A stretch of DNA of 64,000 nucleotides from contig NZ_BJNM01000011.1 of the NCBI RefSeq assembly GCF_006539685.1, forward strand, positions 1-64,000, read 5' to 3'. Under the pieces are notes generated by a model. The model was not told the origin of the DNA. It saw only the letters and a program-made list of their open reading frames with translations, and searched no databases. Of the stretch, positions 8,277-17,098 are shown in pieces. The DNA is from Gluconobacter oxydans (GTDB lineage Bacteria; Pseudomonadota; Alphaproteobacteria; Acetobacterales; Acetobacteraceae). A program made the translations under genes and the position numbers. Each line of letters begins with the position of its first letter. Positions within the stretch are counted from its first letter, which is position 1.

Positions 8277-9173
8277 TCAGGATTCTACGGTCTGGGCAAC
8301 GGGGTGACGACCATAGGTGTTGGTCAGGATCACGCCGGCCATTACGACCGCGCCGCCGATCAGGGTGCGCAGGGAGGGGACCTCGTTAGTGAGAAGATAG
8401 GCCAGGACCATCGTAACAGGGGGCAGAAGGTAAAGCAGCGCGGCGCCCCGGGACGCGCCGAGATGGCCGATGACGAAACCCCAGGCTGCATAGCCGAATG
8501 CCGCCGGGAAAATGCCGAGTTCCAGCACTGCGGCCTGTCCCTGCCATGAGGCATGGGAGAAGCTCGTGAGGCCCTGAGGCAGCCATGGGGTCAGGAAAAT
8601 CGCGCCGGAAATCAGGACATAGGCAATGGTAGGGAGTGCGCCGTAACGTCGGATCAGGCCCTTCTGAAGGATCGTGTAGAACGCTGCGCAGACGGCCGCA
8701 CCGAAGACCAGTGTCGCGCCCGAGCCGAAGGAAAGGCCACCGCTCTGCCCTTTTGCGATCAGGGCGACGCCGCTGAAACTCAGGATCGATCCGGCCCAGC
8801 CCCAGCGGGACATGCGTTCGCCGAGGAACACCATGGCCAGAAGGCCCGCCATCAGGGGGGCTGCGCTGATGAGAAGGCTGGCCGCACCGGAGGAGACGGT
8901 CATTTCGCCGCAGTTGAACAGGATGTTGTAGACCGTAATCCCGATGATCCCGCAGGCCAGGATCTGCGGAATATCCGTCAGTTCCGGACGGCGGGGACGC
9001 TTCCACAGCAGCCACAGGGCCGCCATGACGGCCGCCACGGCATAGCGCAACGCGGCCAGAGGCACGGGGGCAAGGTCATGCAGCGCAATCCGGACGACGG
9101 GATAGGCGCTCGCCCAGGACAGAATGGCCACGGCGACGAAGAATGGCAGAAAACGCCCGGAAGGATGTGTCAT
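8277..9173 (-). CDS. DMT superfamily (EamA) transporter
   Basis: A 298-residue integral membrane protein with about ten hydrophobic helices arranged as two EamA repeats, as in RhaT/YdcZ/RarD-type exporters of metabolites or amino acids. The first helix (LPFFVAVAILSWASAYPVVR) and the motif LAALRYAVAAVMAALWLLWKR are typical of the family. The substrate cannot be predicted. It ends about 125 bases before the fumC start on the same strand. Confidence 0.88.
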   Translation of the reverse strand: MTHPSGRFLPFFVAVAILSWASAYPVVRIALHDLAPVPLAALRYAVAAVMAALWLLWKRPRRPELTDIPQILACGIIGITVYNILFNCGEMTVSSGAASLLISAAPLMAGLLAMVFLGERMSRWGWAGSILSFSGVALIAKGQSGGLSFGSGATLVFGAAVCAAFYTILQKGLIRRYGALPTIAYVLISGAIFLTPWLPQGLTSFSHASWQGQAAVLELGIFPAAFGYAAWGFVIGHLGASRGAALLYLLPPVTMVLAYLLTNEVPSLRTLIGGAVVMAGVILTNTYGRHPVAQTVES

Positions 9174-9228
9174 GATCGCCCATTATCAGGAATATTTCCC
9201 GAGCGGGAGACGGACTTTATGCGGGGGC

Positions 9229-10227
9229 TCAGAATGTATGTTCGAAGGCCAGCGTCCCGATGACCTGACGGGTTGTATCGCGGCCTGAAAGGGTCAGTCC
9301 GACGCCGCCGAGAATGGAGGTGCTGGCGTTCCAGTTGTATTCAATGGCCGGCGCAGCCAACCCTTCGTCTTCCGCGGGTGTATTGAATGACAGGTTCTGG
9401 GCGGCTGGCGCGGTCTGGAGGATCTGGCGTCCCTGCACATGGGAGCCGCTGGACCAGTCCCGGATCATGTCTAGGGCGAAGACGAGGTGGCGGGTCAGGG
9501 AAAATTCGACGGATCCGCCGAAATTGCCGAACGCCTCGGCATGGGCGCGGCCGGAAAATCCTGTGCTGGTTCCGTAAACGCTCTGTCCGTTCAGGGACGC
9601 CGATGTGACGGGCTGGATTCCGGTGGCCCAGAGGCGGACGCGGAAGGGACGCATGTGGCCGAATTTGAATCCTGTCTGGTCGGTCAGGCCGTAGCGGAAG
9701 GAATAGACGCCCGAGCCGCTGCCATCCTGCGGCCGCGACAGCCGGTCATAGCTTCCCGTTGGAAAGTTCATGCCGAGATCGACGGTCAGGGTGGAATGCT
9801 GCCAGCTTCCGGGCCAGAGCCTGCTCTGACGATCCAGCGCCACGCCTTGCAGGACAAATGACAGATCCGTGAATTTCAGACCTGAGGGCGTGGCGGACCG
9901 CTGCCAAGAATACTGCACCTGTGGCGTGATGTAGACCGAGATGCGGTTCGTGATGCCGTATTTCAGGATGATGAGTGAACTGACGGAGCGCTGGACGCCG
10001 GGCAGGGGGTGATAGTCTCCCTGTGAGCCAAACTGCCCGATGGGTGAGCCAACATAGAGATAGGGCTCGACATAAAATGCGCCGGCTTTTGGCAGCGGCG
10101 TGGGCGGCGAGAACAGGGAGCCTGAATAGGCCTGTTCATCTCCGGGGACAGCATGGGCCCGGGACGTGGGCAACAGTACGGCCGCGGTTAGGGACAGGCA
10201 CAGGACGATCTCCAGCGGAAAGCGCAC
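9229..10227 (-). CDS. Predicted outer-membrane beta-barrel protein
   Basis: A 332-residue protein beginning with a Sec signal (LCLSLTAAVLLPTSRAHA). It continues as many short alternating hydrophobic strands and ends in a terminal aromatic residue (LAFEHTF), the BAM recognition pattern for outer-membrane barrels. The layout resembles the uncharacterised transporter-like OMP family related to phenol degradation MetA-like barrels, but I do not recognise it specifically. The start is GTG 10227. It lies downstream of the ccm cluster on the same strand but is separated from it by a terminator-like dyad, so it probably has its own promoter. Confidence 0.65.
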   Translation of the reverse strand: MRFPLEIVLCLSLTAAVLLPTSRAHAVPGDEQAYSGSLFSPPTPLPKAGAFYVEPYLYVGSPIGQFGSQGDYHPLPGVQRSVSSLIILKYGITNRISVYITPQVQYSWQRSATPSGLKFTDLSFVLQGVALDRQSRLWPGSWQHSTLTVDLGMNFPTGSYDRLSRPQDGSGSGVYSFRYGLTDQTGFKFGHMRPFRVRLWATGIQPVTSASLNGQSVYGTSTGFSGRAHAEAFGNFGGSVEFSLTRHLVFALDMIRDWSSGSHVQGRQILQTAPAAQNLSFNTPAEDEGLAAPAIEYNWNASTSILGGVGLTLSGRDTTRQVIGTLAFEHTF

Positions 10228-10258
10228 GGCTTCACAGACTTCCAGACAGTGACGGATG

Positions 10259-10283
10259 AAAGGGAAACGATCGTTTTCCCTTT
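10259..10283 (-). terminator. Terminator-like inverted repeat after the ccm operon
   Basis: AAAGGGAAA and TTTCCCTTT flank CGATCG, forming a nearly perfect dyad with T-runs on both sides. It lies in the 129-base gap between the last ccm-operon gene and the outer-membrane protein gene, so it may end the ccm transcript. Its symmetry and its position about 30 bases upstream of the next start also allow an operator. Confidence 0.6.
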
Positions 10284-10356
10284 CGGGTTCACAAACCTGA
10301 TCGTCTGTTTCTGTCTGGAAGGCCGGATCAGGCCCCTGTCCGGGCCTGACGGGATA

Positions 10357-10638
10357 TTATTTCAGCCAGCGATCGCCGCTGAAACGGTTGTGGGAGAAGA
10401 GAAAACCGGCCACCAGCCCGATGGCAGCGAACATGATCGTCCACAGCGAGATCGGCAGCAGCAGGGTCGAGAGCGCCGCGAGCAGGACCATTCCGGCGAA
10501 GGCGCAGACGGCGGATTCGACGACGCGCGGACCGTAATGGCGCTCAGCCCCGCAGCTGGGGCATTTTTCCGAGGTCGGGCGCATGGGCTGGCGGCAGACG
10601 GGGCACAGCGCGATGGCGTTGGCTTCGGGTTTTCTCAC
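10357..10638 (-). CDS. Small zinc-ribbon membrane protein at the end of the ccm operon
   Basis: A 93-residue protein. Two cysteine pairs, CPVC (12-15) and CPSC (26-29), form a treble-clef/zinc-ribbon knuckle. Two hydrophobic helices follow (VESAVCAFAGMVLLAALSTL and SLWTIMFAAIGLVAGFLF). Its ATG overlaps the ccmI stop as ATGA, so it is translated together with the cytochrome c maturation genes. I know of no assigned function. Context suggests a link to heme or cytochrome assembly or to metal sensing at the membrane; this is inference only. Confidence 0.7.
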   Translation of the reverse strand: MRKPEANAIALCPVCRQPMRPTSEKCPSCGAERHYGPRVVESAVCAFAGMVLLAALSTLLLPISLWTIMFAAIGLVAGFLFSHNRFSGDRWLK

Positions 10639-11375
10639 TGACCGTTATTCTCCTGATGTTCGCCGACCGCGATACGTGCTTCCACGGCCATACGCCAGGG
10701 CGCATCGGCCGGTGCCGCTGCCAGGGCGCGGCGATAGAGGTCAAGGCTCTCACCAGAGATATGGCTGCCGTTGCGACTTTCAAGTTCGGCGAGGCGGATG
10801 GCGAGCTCGGGCTCGAAATGCGCGTCAAGCGCGGCTTTCCAGTCCCGGATCGCCTCATCCGTCATGCCGGATCTTGCTTCGATCTGCCCCAGAAGGAAAT
10901 GCCCGGTCGCATAGGTCGGTGAACCGGGGGGGATGGTGGAGACCTGGGTCTGGAGCTTGTGGATCATCTGCAGGCCCTTCGCGTCCGGGCGTGTCTGCCG
11001 TCCACTCAGGGGCTGGGGCGGCAGGGAAGGATGACCGTTGACGATATAGAGCGCGAAGGCCAGCACCGGAATGCCGATCCCGACGGCCGCGACCGGCAGG
11101 GCGCGGCTGCGTTTTGCAGGTTCGGCGTTCAGATCCTCGACGGCAGCTTCGCCATCGGTGGCCAGCAGGCGGCGCTGAACTTCCAGACGGGCGGCCTGAT
11201 ATTCCTCGTCATTGATGAGGGCGAGGGCGTGGTCACGCTCCAGATCGCCAAGCTGTCCGCGATAGAGGGCGAGAGCGGAGTCACGCGCGTTGACGCGCCG
11301 GCGCAGGGTGCGCAGCCCCAGAAATGCGGGACACAGGGCCACCGCCGCGATTATCAGGATTCCCAACCAGAACAA
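10635..11375 (-). CDS. ccmI: Cytochrome c maturation protein CcmI
   Basis: A 246-residue protein. The N-terminal two-helix membrane part has the charged loop RRRVNARDSALALYRGQLGD, the CcmI signature. A periplasmic TPR-like region from about residue 130 chaperones apocytochrome c to the heme ligation complex (CcmF/H). The start is TTG 11375, preceded by GGAGTAG. The gap to the ccmH stop is 5 bases. The last gene of the operon overlaps its stop. Confidence 0.9.
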   Translation of the reverse strand: MFWLGILIIAAVALCPAFLGLRTLRRRVNARDSALALYRGQLGDLERDHALALINDEEYQAARLEVQRRLLATDGEAAVEDLNAEPAKRSRALPVAAVGIGIPVLAFALYIVNGHPSLPPQPLSGRQTRPDAKGLQMIHKLQTQVSTIPPGSPTYATGHFLLGQIEARSGMTDEAIRDWKAALDAHFEPELAIRLAELESRNGSHISGESLDLYRRALAAAPADAPWRMAVEARIAVGEHQENNGQ

Positions 11376-11380
11376 AAAGT

Positions 11381-11851
11381 CTACTCCCGGCCCGAAAGGG
11401 CATCCAGACGCGCGCGCTCGTCATCCGTGAGCGGCGCAGGCGTGACGACGGTGCGGCGTTTGGTCGCACGCCATGCAATGACAAGTCCGGCCACCAGCGC
11501 GAGCGCCGGCATCAGCCAGAGCAGGGCGGTGGACCATGAAAACTGTGGGGCCAGACGGATGAATTCGCCGTAGCGTTCGGTCATCCAGTCCATGATCTGC
11601 TGATCGGATTTTCCGGCCGAGACCTGCTCGCGCACAACCTTGCGCAGATCGCGGGCGAGGGGGGCGCTGCTGTCTTCGATGCTCTCGTTCTGACAGACGA
11701 GACAGCGCAGATGCGCGCCGATGGCTTCGGCCCGCTTTTCCTGCGCCGGGTTCGGCAGCATCTCGGCAGGGTCATCCACGGCGAGGGCCACGCCACCGCC
11801 GATCAGGCCAGCCGCGAGCAGCAGGGCCGGGAAGCGTCTGGAGGCCTTCAT
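11381..11851 (-). CDS. ccmH: Cytochrome c maturation protein CcmH
   Basis: A 156-residue membrane-anchored thiol oxidoreductase that reduces apocytochrome c cysteines before heme attachment. It has a signal/anchor at the N-terminus, the family motif LRCLVCQN with Cys50 and Cys53, and a C-terminal transmembrane helix (SWSTALLWLMPALALVAGLV). This is the short CcmH type (CycL), with the TPR part encoded separately as ccmI, as is usual in alphaproteobacteria. Its ATG overlaps the ccmG stop (ATGA). Confidence 0.95.
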   Translation of the reverse strand: MKASRRFPALLLAAGLIGGGVALAVDDPAEMLPNPAQEKRAEAIGAHLRCLVCQNESIEDSSAPLARDLRKVVREQVSAGKSDQQIMDWMTERYGEFIRLAPQFSWSTALLWLMPALALVAGLVIAWRATKRRTVVTPAPLTDDERARLDALSGRE

Positions 11852-12402
11852 AGTCCGGCCAGCCTCGGACGGATTTCCGCCTCATAGATCTGGGGATCGA
11901 GGGCGGCACTGCCATGCCAGATGATCCGGCCGCCGGGGGCCACCAGAAAGCTCTCGGGCACGCCGGTCACGCCCCAGTCGATGGCGACCCGGCCATGACG
12001 GTCCGACGCAACGCGGGCATAAGGCGAGCCGTCACGCTGGACGAAGCCGGCAGCGTTCTCGGGCTTGTCCTCATAGGCGATGCCCCAGATCGGCATGTTG
12101 CGCGAAATGGCGCGCAGGCCGGGCATTTCCGCGACGCAGGGGATGCACCATGACGCGAAGAAATTGACCAGAACCGGGCGGTGCTGGGCCCTGAGTTCCG
12201 CATCGGTGAAGCCGTCGCCAAGACCGGGGAGGCCGGGCATGGCGAAGCTCGGGATGGGCTTGCCGACATTGGGGTTCTTGATGGCGCGCGGGTCGAAGGC
12301 ACCGCTGCGCATGTCGCTCAGCATCCGCCAGAAGCCGACGCCGAGGACGCCTGCGCCGATGATGGGGACGGCCGTGAGGATGCCGCGTCGTGTTGCGTTC
12401 AT
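11848..12402 (-). CDS. ccmG: Thiol:disulfide interchange protein CcmG/DsbE
   Basis: A 184-residue periplasmic thioredoxin tethered by an N-terminal helix. The active site FFASWCIPCVAEMP has Cys86 and Cys89, and the GVTGVPESFLV cis-proline segment follows. It supplies reductant to CcmH for apocytochrome c. A clear GAGGAGAGAGGG Shine-Dalgarno precedes ATG 12402. The gap to the ccmF stop is 12 bases. Confidence 0.95.
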   Translation of the reverse strand: MNATRRGILTAVPIIGAGVLGVGFWRMLSDMRSGAFDPRAIKNPNVGKPIPSFAMPGLPGLGDGFTDAELRAQHRPVLVNFFASWCIPCVAEMPGLRAISRNMPIWGIAYEDKPENAAGFVQRDGSPYARVASDRHGRVAIDWGVTGVPESFLVAPGGRIIWHGSAALDPQIYEAEIRPRLAGL

Positions 12403-12414
12403 GTCCCTCTCTCC

Positions 12415-14394
12415 TCAGGCACGCGCCATGTTGCGGGCGGCGGCGCGCTTGGGGGCGCCAATTCGCATCCGGCGGTCAGACAGCGAGAACGCGCCGCCGA
12501 TGGCCATGACCAGTCCGCCCAGCCACATCCAGGGTGCGAGCGGATTGCGGTGCAGGCGCAGGACATAGGTCGTGTCCTTGCCCGTGCCGTGCCGGTCACC
12601 GACCACGCCGTACAGATCGGTGATGAAATTGGTGTGGATGGCGACTTCGGTCGTGGTCTGGCTCTGCGTCGTGAAGTCGCGCTTTTCGGGGTGCAGGATG
12701 GTGACCAGCTTGCCGTTGTGGCGGATGGCGATGTCAGCCTGCATGGCCTTGTAGTTCGGGCCGATATAGTCGTGCACGTCGAGCAGGGTCCAGTCGTCGC
12801 CGGCCAGCGAGCGGGTCTCGCCAATATGGACTTCGACGATGGCGTGCTGCGCCTGCGACATGCCACACAGACCAAGCACGGTGATGCCTGCGCCGATATG
12901 GGCGAGAGCCGCGCCCCAGCTTGAACGCGGCAGGTGCTTCATGCGCTCCCACACGCCCTGTGCGGAGGTGTGGCCAATGCCGATCCGGCGCAGGACGTCG
13001 GAAGCGGAAGCCGCGATGACCCAGATGGCCAGCGCGCCGCAGGCGATGGGCAGGACACCGGAGAGCTTCCAGAAGCACAGGACCAGCCCGATCGCGGCGA
13101 TGCCGGCGGCGGCATAGAGATGCGAGAAGGTCCGGGCGAGCTGTGCGCGTTTCCACGGCAGGGCGGTGCCAACACCCATGGCCAGCAGGAGCGGCAGGGT
13201 CAGCGGGATCGTGGCGGCGTCAAAGAACGGCTTGCCGACGGAAATGGTACGGCCGGCCAGAAGCTGCATGAAGGGCGGATACATCGTGCCCGTCACGACC
13301 ACGGCGCAGATCGAGCACAGCAGGATGTTGTTCAGGACCAACGAGCCTTCACGGGAGATCGGCGAAAACAGGCCGGTCGAGGTGAGGGACGGGGCGCGCC
13401 AAGCAAATAGGGCAAGCGAACCGCCGATGACGATGGCGAGCAGGGCCAGGATGAACACGCCGCGTGCGGGATCGTTGGCGAAGGCGTGGACCGAGTTCAG
13501 GATGCCCGAGCGGACGAGGAAGGTGCCGGACAGTGAGAACGAGAAGGTCGCGATAGCCAGCAGGACCGTCCAGATTTTCAGGCCTTCGCGCTTTTCCACG
13601 ACGATGGCGGAATGCACGAGGGCCGTGCCCGTCAGCCAGGGAATGAGGGAGGCGTTTTCCACCGGATCCCAGAACCAGTACCCGCCCCAGCCCAGCACAT
13701 AATAGGACCACCAGGAGCCCAGCGCGATGCCGCAGGTCAGGAAGCACCAGGCCGCCACGGCCCAGGGACGGACCCAGCGGCCCCATGCGGCATCGACGCG
13801 GCCTTCGATCAGAGCCGCGACGGCGAAGGCGAAGGGGACGGCGAAACCGACATAGCCGGTGTAGAGAATGGGGGGGTGGAAGGCGAGACCCGGATCCTGC
13901 AGGAGCGGGTTCATGCCCTGACCGTCCATCGGTGCCGGGAAGACGCGGTCGAACGGATCGGAGGTCAGGAGGCAGAACATCTGGAACCCGGCGGAGACAC
14001 CGCCGAGAATGGCCAGAACGCGTCCGCGCAGGATGTCTGGCAGGTTACGGCCGAACAGCGAGACCGCACCGCCGCAGACGGCAAGGATCAGCGTCCAGAG
14101 CAGGACCGAGCCTTCGTGGTTTCCCCAGACGCCCGTGATTTTATACAGGAGCGGCTTGGAGACGGCAGAGTTTGCTGCAACGTTCTGGACCGAGAAATCG
14201 TCGCTGACGGCGCACATCACGAGGCACAGGAACGAATAGCCCAGCGCGATAAGCTGCGAGACCGCGAGATAGGGCGCGAGCCCCACGAGGCGGGCATCGC
14301 GGCGGTTTGCGCCCCAGAGCGGGACGGCGAACTGCACGAGGGCGAGCACGCAGGCGAGGGCCAGGGCGAAATGGCCCTGTTCAGGTCCGAACAT
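12415..14394 (-). CDS. ccmF: Heme lyase subunit CcmF
   Basis: A 659-residue polytopic membrane protein that ligates heme to apocytochrome c together with CcmH and CcmI. The tryptophan-rich WWD heme-handling motif GGYWFWDPVENASLIPWL is present near residue 230. About fifteen hydrophobic helices and the large periplasmic loop near the C-terminus fit the family, and the length is normal. It lies 7 bases after the ccmE stop. Confidence 0.97.
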   Translation of the reverse strand: MFGPEQGHFALALACVLALVQFAVPLWGANRRDARLVGLAPYLAVSQLIALGYSFLCLVMCAVSDDFSVQNVAANSAVSKPLLYKITGVWGNHEGSVLLWTLILAVCGGAVSLFGRNLPDILRGRVLAILGGVSAGFQMFCLLTSDPFDRVFPAPMDGQGMNPLLQDPGLAFHPPILYTGYVGFAVPFAFAVAALIEGRVDAAWGRWVRPWAVAAWCFLTCGIALGSWWSYYVLGWGGYWFWDPVENASLIPWLTGTALVHSAIVVEKREGLKIWTVLLAIATFSFSLSGTFLVRSGILNSVHAFANDPARGVFILALLAIVIGGSLALFAWRAPSLTSTGLFSPISREGSLVLNNILLCSICAVVVTGTMYPPFMQLLAGRTISVGKPFFDAATIPLTLPLLLAMGVGTALPWKRAQLARTFSHLYAAAGIAAIGLVLCFWKLSGVLPIACGALAIWVIAASASDVLRRIGIGHTSAQGVWERMKHLPRSSWGAALAHIGAGITVLGLCGMSQAQHAIVEVHIGETRSLAGDDWTLLDVHDYIGPNYKAMQADIAIRHNGKLVTILHPEKRDFTTQSQTTTEVAIHTNFITDLYGVVGDRHGTGKDTTYVLRLHRNPLAPWMWLGGLVMAIGGAFSLSDRRMRIGAPKRAAARNMARA

Positions 14395-14401
14395 CAGGCG
14401 G

Positions 14402-14905
14402 TCAGCCCCCTGCTTTCTTTGCGGTCATGGTGTCCCAGCTCGACGCGTCCGGAGCCTTGCCGAAGCGCGGATCCCATTTGCCGGTGCGCTTGAGTTCGTC
14501 CGCGACTTCCTTGGGCATGTAGGTCTCGTCATGCTTGGCGAGGACTTCGCTGGCCGTGAAGCCGCCGTCCTTCTGGACGGTGCCGAGGGCGACGACGCTC
14601 TGTCCTTCGCGGAACAGGTCGGGGAGGATGCCGGTGTAATGGACCTCGACGGCAGCCTGTCCGTCCGTGACTTCGAAGGCGTTCACGGGGGTGCCGTTCT
14701 CGTTGATGCGGTGCAGGCTGCCGGCCATGACCATGCCGCCGAGGCGGATGGTGCGGTCTGGCGAAGGCGGATTGGCTTTCACCTGCGAGGGCGCCATGAA
14801 GAAGACGATATTGGACGAGAACGCCCGCAGCGTCAGGGCGGCGGCGGAGCCGACACAGGCCAGACAGGCAATGACGATCCAGAGGCGACGGGTCTTGCGG
14901 GTCAT
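14402..14905 (-). CDS. ccmE: Periplasmic heme chaperone CcmE
   Basis: A 167-residue protein: an N-terminal membrane anchor, an OB-fold domain, and the heme-binding motif LAKHDETYMP, in which His125 forms the covalent heme bond and Tyr129 is the axial ligand. It carries heme from the CcmABCD side to CcmF. The H-x-x-x-Y form is standard, not the CxxxY variant. Its ATG overlaps the ccmD stop (ATGA). Confidence 0.97.
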   Translation of the reverse strand: MTRKTRRLWIVIACLACVGSAAALTLRAFSSNIVFFMAPSQVKANPPSPDRTIRLGGMVMAGSLHRINENGTPVNAFEVTDGQAAVEVHYTGILPDLFREGQSVVALGTVQKDGGFTASEVLAKHDETYMPKEVADELKRTGKWDPRFGKAPDASSWDTMTAKKAGG

Positions 14906-15066
14906 GATGCTGACCTTTCACGACGGCGGGCATGGCCCTCAACGACGGCCAGACGGGCCTTGGACTTCCGAAGGCGCAGGGCCGCGCCGACACCGAGGAC
15001 GAGCGAGCAGCCCAGCGTCAGGGCATAGGATGCCGCGATATAGGGCCAGTGGTTCGGGAGGTGCAT
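14902..15066 (-). CDS. ccmD: Cytochrome c maturation protein CcmD
   Basis: A short gene of 54 codons. The protein begins MHLPNHWPYIAASYALTLG, one hydrophobic helix with the conserved aromatic cluster before it, and then turns strongly basic (RLRKSKAR and HARRRERS). This is the CcmD pattern of a small anchor that helps release holo-CcmE from CcmC. Its ATG shares one base with the ccmC stop (TGATG), and its own TGA overlaps the ccmE ATG. The position between ccmC and ccmE is canonical. Confidence 0.9.
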   Translation of the reverse strand: MHLPNHWPYIAASYALTLGCSLVLGVGAALRLRKSKARLAVVEGHARRRERSAS

Positions 15067-15896
15067 CATGCGGCTTGACTGTCCCTGCGGTCGAGGCGCG
15101 AACGGGCCAGAAGCTGGCGCGCGCGGCTTTCATGGATGGCGGCGCTGAGCCGGGTGAAGATGACGGCCGCGACACCGAGCGTGAAGCCGATCGTGGTGAT
15201 CAGCAGCGGCCAGAGCATCATCATGGACATGGTGGGGGCGCCGGTCAGGGTAATGCTGTCGGGCTGATGCAGGGTATTCCACCACTGGACGCTGAACTTG
15301 ATGATCGGCAGATCGATCACGCCGGCCAGAGCGAGGATCGCGGCGGCGCGTTGGCCACGGGCGGGTTCATCAAAGGCGCGGATCAGGGCGATATGGCCCA
15401 GATACAGGAAGAACAGCACCAGCATCGAGGTCAGGCGCGCGTCCCAGACCCACCACGTGCCCCACATGGGCTCACCCCAGAGCGAACCGGTAATCAGGCA
15501 CAGGGCGGCGGCGCAGGCACCGACCGGGCCGATCTCGATGGCGGCAAGATCCGCCAGCGGATGGCGCCAGACCAGCGAGAGCACGCCGCAGACTGCAAGT
15601 CCAAGGTAGCAGGACGAGGCCAGCCAGGCCATCGGGACATGCACATACATGATGCGCACGGTGTCGCCCTGCTGCCAGTCAGCCGGGGCGATGAACAGGC
15701 CCCAGATGACGCCGACGGTCAGGAACAGGATGGCGCCGCTGCTCAGCCAGGGCAGGAGCGCATGCGCCAGACGCAGGAACTGCCCCGGATTGGCATAGCG
15801 ATGGAGCAGGTTGGGGGTAGGGCGCACTGGGACACGGACCTCGGAGATTGGCAACTCGGCGATTGGTTCCCCTTTGAAATAGTCCGAAGCAATCAT
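15066..15896 (-). CDS. ccmC: Heme transporter/handling protein CcmC
   Basis: A 276-residue, six-helix membrane protein with the WWD motif WGTWWVWDARLTSMLVL (about residues 142-158) and flanking heme-ligand histidines (YVHVPMAWLAS and LGHIALIRAF). It loads heme onto CcmE. It is the first gene of the cluster; ccmA and ccmB, the ABC transporter partners, are not in this window. The N-terminus is about 30 residues longer than in many homologues, so a later start is possible. Confidence 0.95.
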   Translation of the reverse strand: MIASDYFKGEPIAELPISEVRVPVRPTPNLLHRYANPGQFLRLAHALLPWLSSGAILFLTVGVIWGLFIAPADWQQGDTVRIMYVHVPMAWLASSCYLGLAVCGVLSLVWRHPLADLAAIEIGPVGACAAALCLITGSLWGEPMWGTWWVWDARLTSMLVLFFLYLGHIALIRAFDEPARGQRAAAILALAGVIDLPIIKFSVQWWNTLHQPDSITLTGAPTMSMMMLWPLLITTIGFTLGVAAVIFTRLSAAIHESRARQLLARSRLDRRDSQAA

Positions 15897-16000
15897 ATTC
15901 GGAAGAGGCGCGTTGTCCCATTGTTCCGATCACTGTTATCACGTTTCACGGAATTGAGCGGTAAATGCCTCTGTAAATGCCCTTGGGGCGGGAGTGAAAT

Positions 16001-16417
16001 GTGGCTTTCTGGCTGGTGAAATCGGAACCCGAGGCGTTCTCGTGGGCACAGCAGCTCGATCATGGCGTCGAGCCGTGGACGGGGGTGCGCAACTATCAGG
16101 CGCGCAATAACCTCTCGGCCATGAAAAACGGTGATCTGGCGCTTTTTTACCACTCCGTCAGCGAAAAACGCATTGTCGGCGTGGTTGAAGTGGTGCGGGA
16201 AGCCTATCCGGACCCGACGGCGGAGGATCCGCGCTGGGTCTGTGTGGATGTGAAGGCGATGGGGGCGTTTGCCCACCCCGTGAGCCTGGCCGACATCAAG
16301 GCTGATCCTGCCCTGGCGGAGATGGCGCTGCTGAAACAGTCCCGACTGTCCGTGGCGCCGGTGACGGAGACGGAGTTCCGCCACCTGACGCAGATCGGGG
16401 GCTGGACGCGCCCCTGA
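16001..16417 (+). CDS. EVE domain protein
   Basis: A 138-residue protein that is a complete EVE (PUA-like) domain: FWLVKSEPEAFSW at the start, WTGVRNYQARNNL, then GDLALFYHS and VGVVEVV. The fold is related to YTH and SRA readers and is thought to recognise modified bases. The direct ligand is unknown. The start is GTG 16001, after a GGGCGGGAG Shine-Dalgarno; the ATG overlapping it reads another frame. It is divergent from ccmC across a 104-base gap. That gap contains GTAAATGCC twice in close tandem (15961-15981). Confidence 0.9.
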   Translation: MAFWLVKSEPEAFSWAQQLDHGVEPWTGVRNYQARNNLSAMKNGDLALFYHSVSEKRIVGVVEVVREAYPDPTAEDPRWVCVDVKAMGAFAHPVSLADIKADPALAEMALLKQSRLSVAPVTETEFRHLTQIGGWTRP

Positions 16418-16423
16418 GGAGGA

Positions 16424-16957
16424 TCAGTGAATGGCGGAGGAGTCGCCGTTCACGAGAATGTTGGTCTGGCCGTTGACCGGGTGTCCGGCGTAGCTCGTGG
16501 GAGAGTCTTCATCCTCATAGGGGGACTGGACCGGGGCGTTGAACTTCACCGGCATGCCGAAGATCGAGAAATGGGACGGCAGGTTGTTGGTGCCGTTGGT
16601 CTTCTGCTGGGCGTTCGTGCCGGGCATGCCGACCGGGAGATGCGTGCGGACGCGATCACTGTAGCTGGCGAGGGCTGCTTCCGAGTCTTCCACTTCCGTA
16701 TAACCGTGCGGCGGGGCGGGAGCGCCTTCATCGGGCAGGGCGGATTGCTGGGCCGGAGTCAGGGGCTTGGCGGGAGCGCCGACGATCTGGCCGGCTGTCG
16801 GGCCCATCTGCGGAAGATTGGCCGTGCCGTGTGCGGCGCGGTGACGGGTGTGACCCGAGGAAGAAGAGCTGGAGGCGGCATGGGCCGAAAAACCGGCCGG
16901 GATGAGGAGGCTGGCTGCCAGCGGAGCAGACAGGATCCAGCGCGATAATACGGTCAT
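16424..16957 (-). CDS. Hypothetical secreted protein
   Basis: A 177-residue protein with a Sec signal (LSRWILSAPLAASLLIPAGF ending SAHA), then a Ser run and a His/Arg segment (GHTRHRAAHG), and a Pro/Ala-rich middle. I recognise no domain. ATG 16957 was chosen because GAGGAGAATT precedes it; the frame is open for 25 codons further upstream without a signal sequence. It converges on the EVE gene with only 6 bases between the stops. Confidence 0.65.
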   Translation of the reverse strand: MTVLSRWILSAPLAASLLIPAGFSAHAASSSSSSGHTRHRAAHGTANLPQMGPTAGQIVGAPAKPLTPAQQSALPDEGAPAPPHGYTEVEDSEAALASYSDRVRTHLPVGMPGTNAQQKTNGTNNLPSHFSIFGMPVKFNAPVQSPYEDEDSPTSYAGHPVNGQTNILVNGDSSAIH

Positions 16958-17098
16958 TATTGTAATTCTCCTCACCCCGCCGGGGGCGTCCCGGGTAGCG
17001 TCACAGAGCCGATATCCCCATGATGGCGCCATGTTAGGATATGAAACCTGCTATCCGGTAAACGGTTTCGGGTCTTACGAACAGGAGTTTTGATCGTC

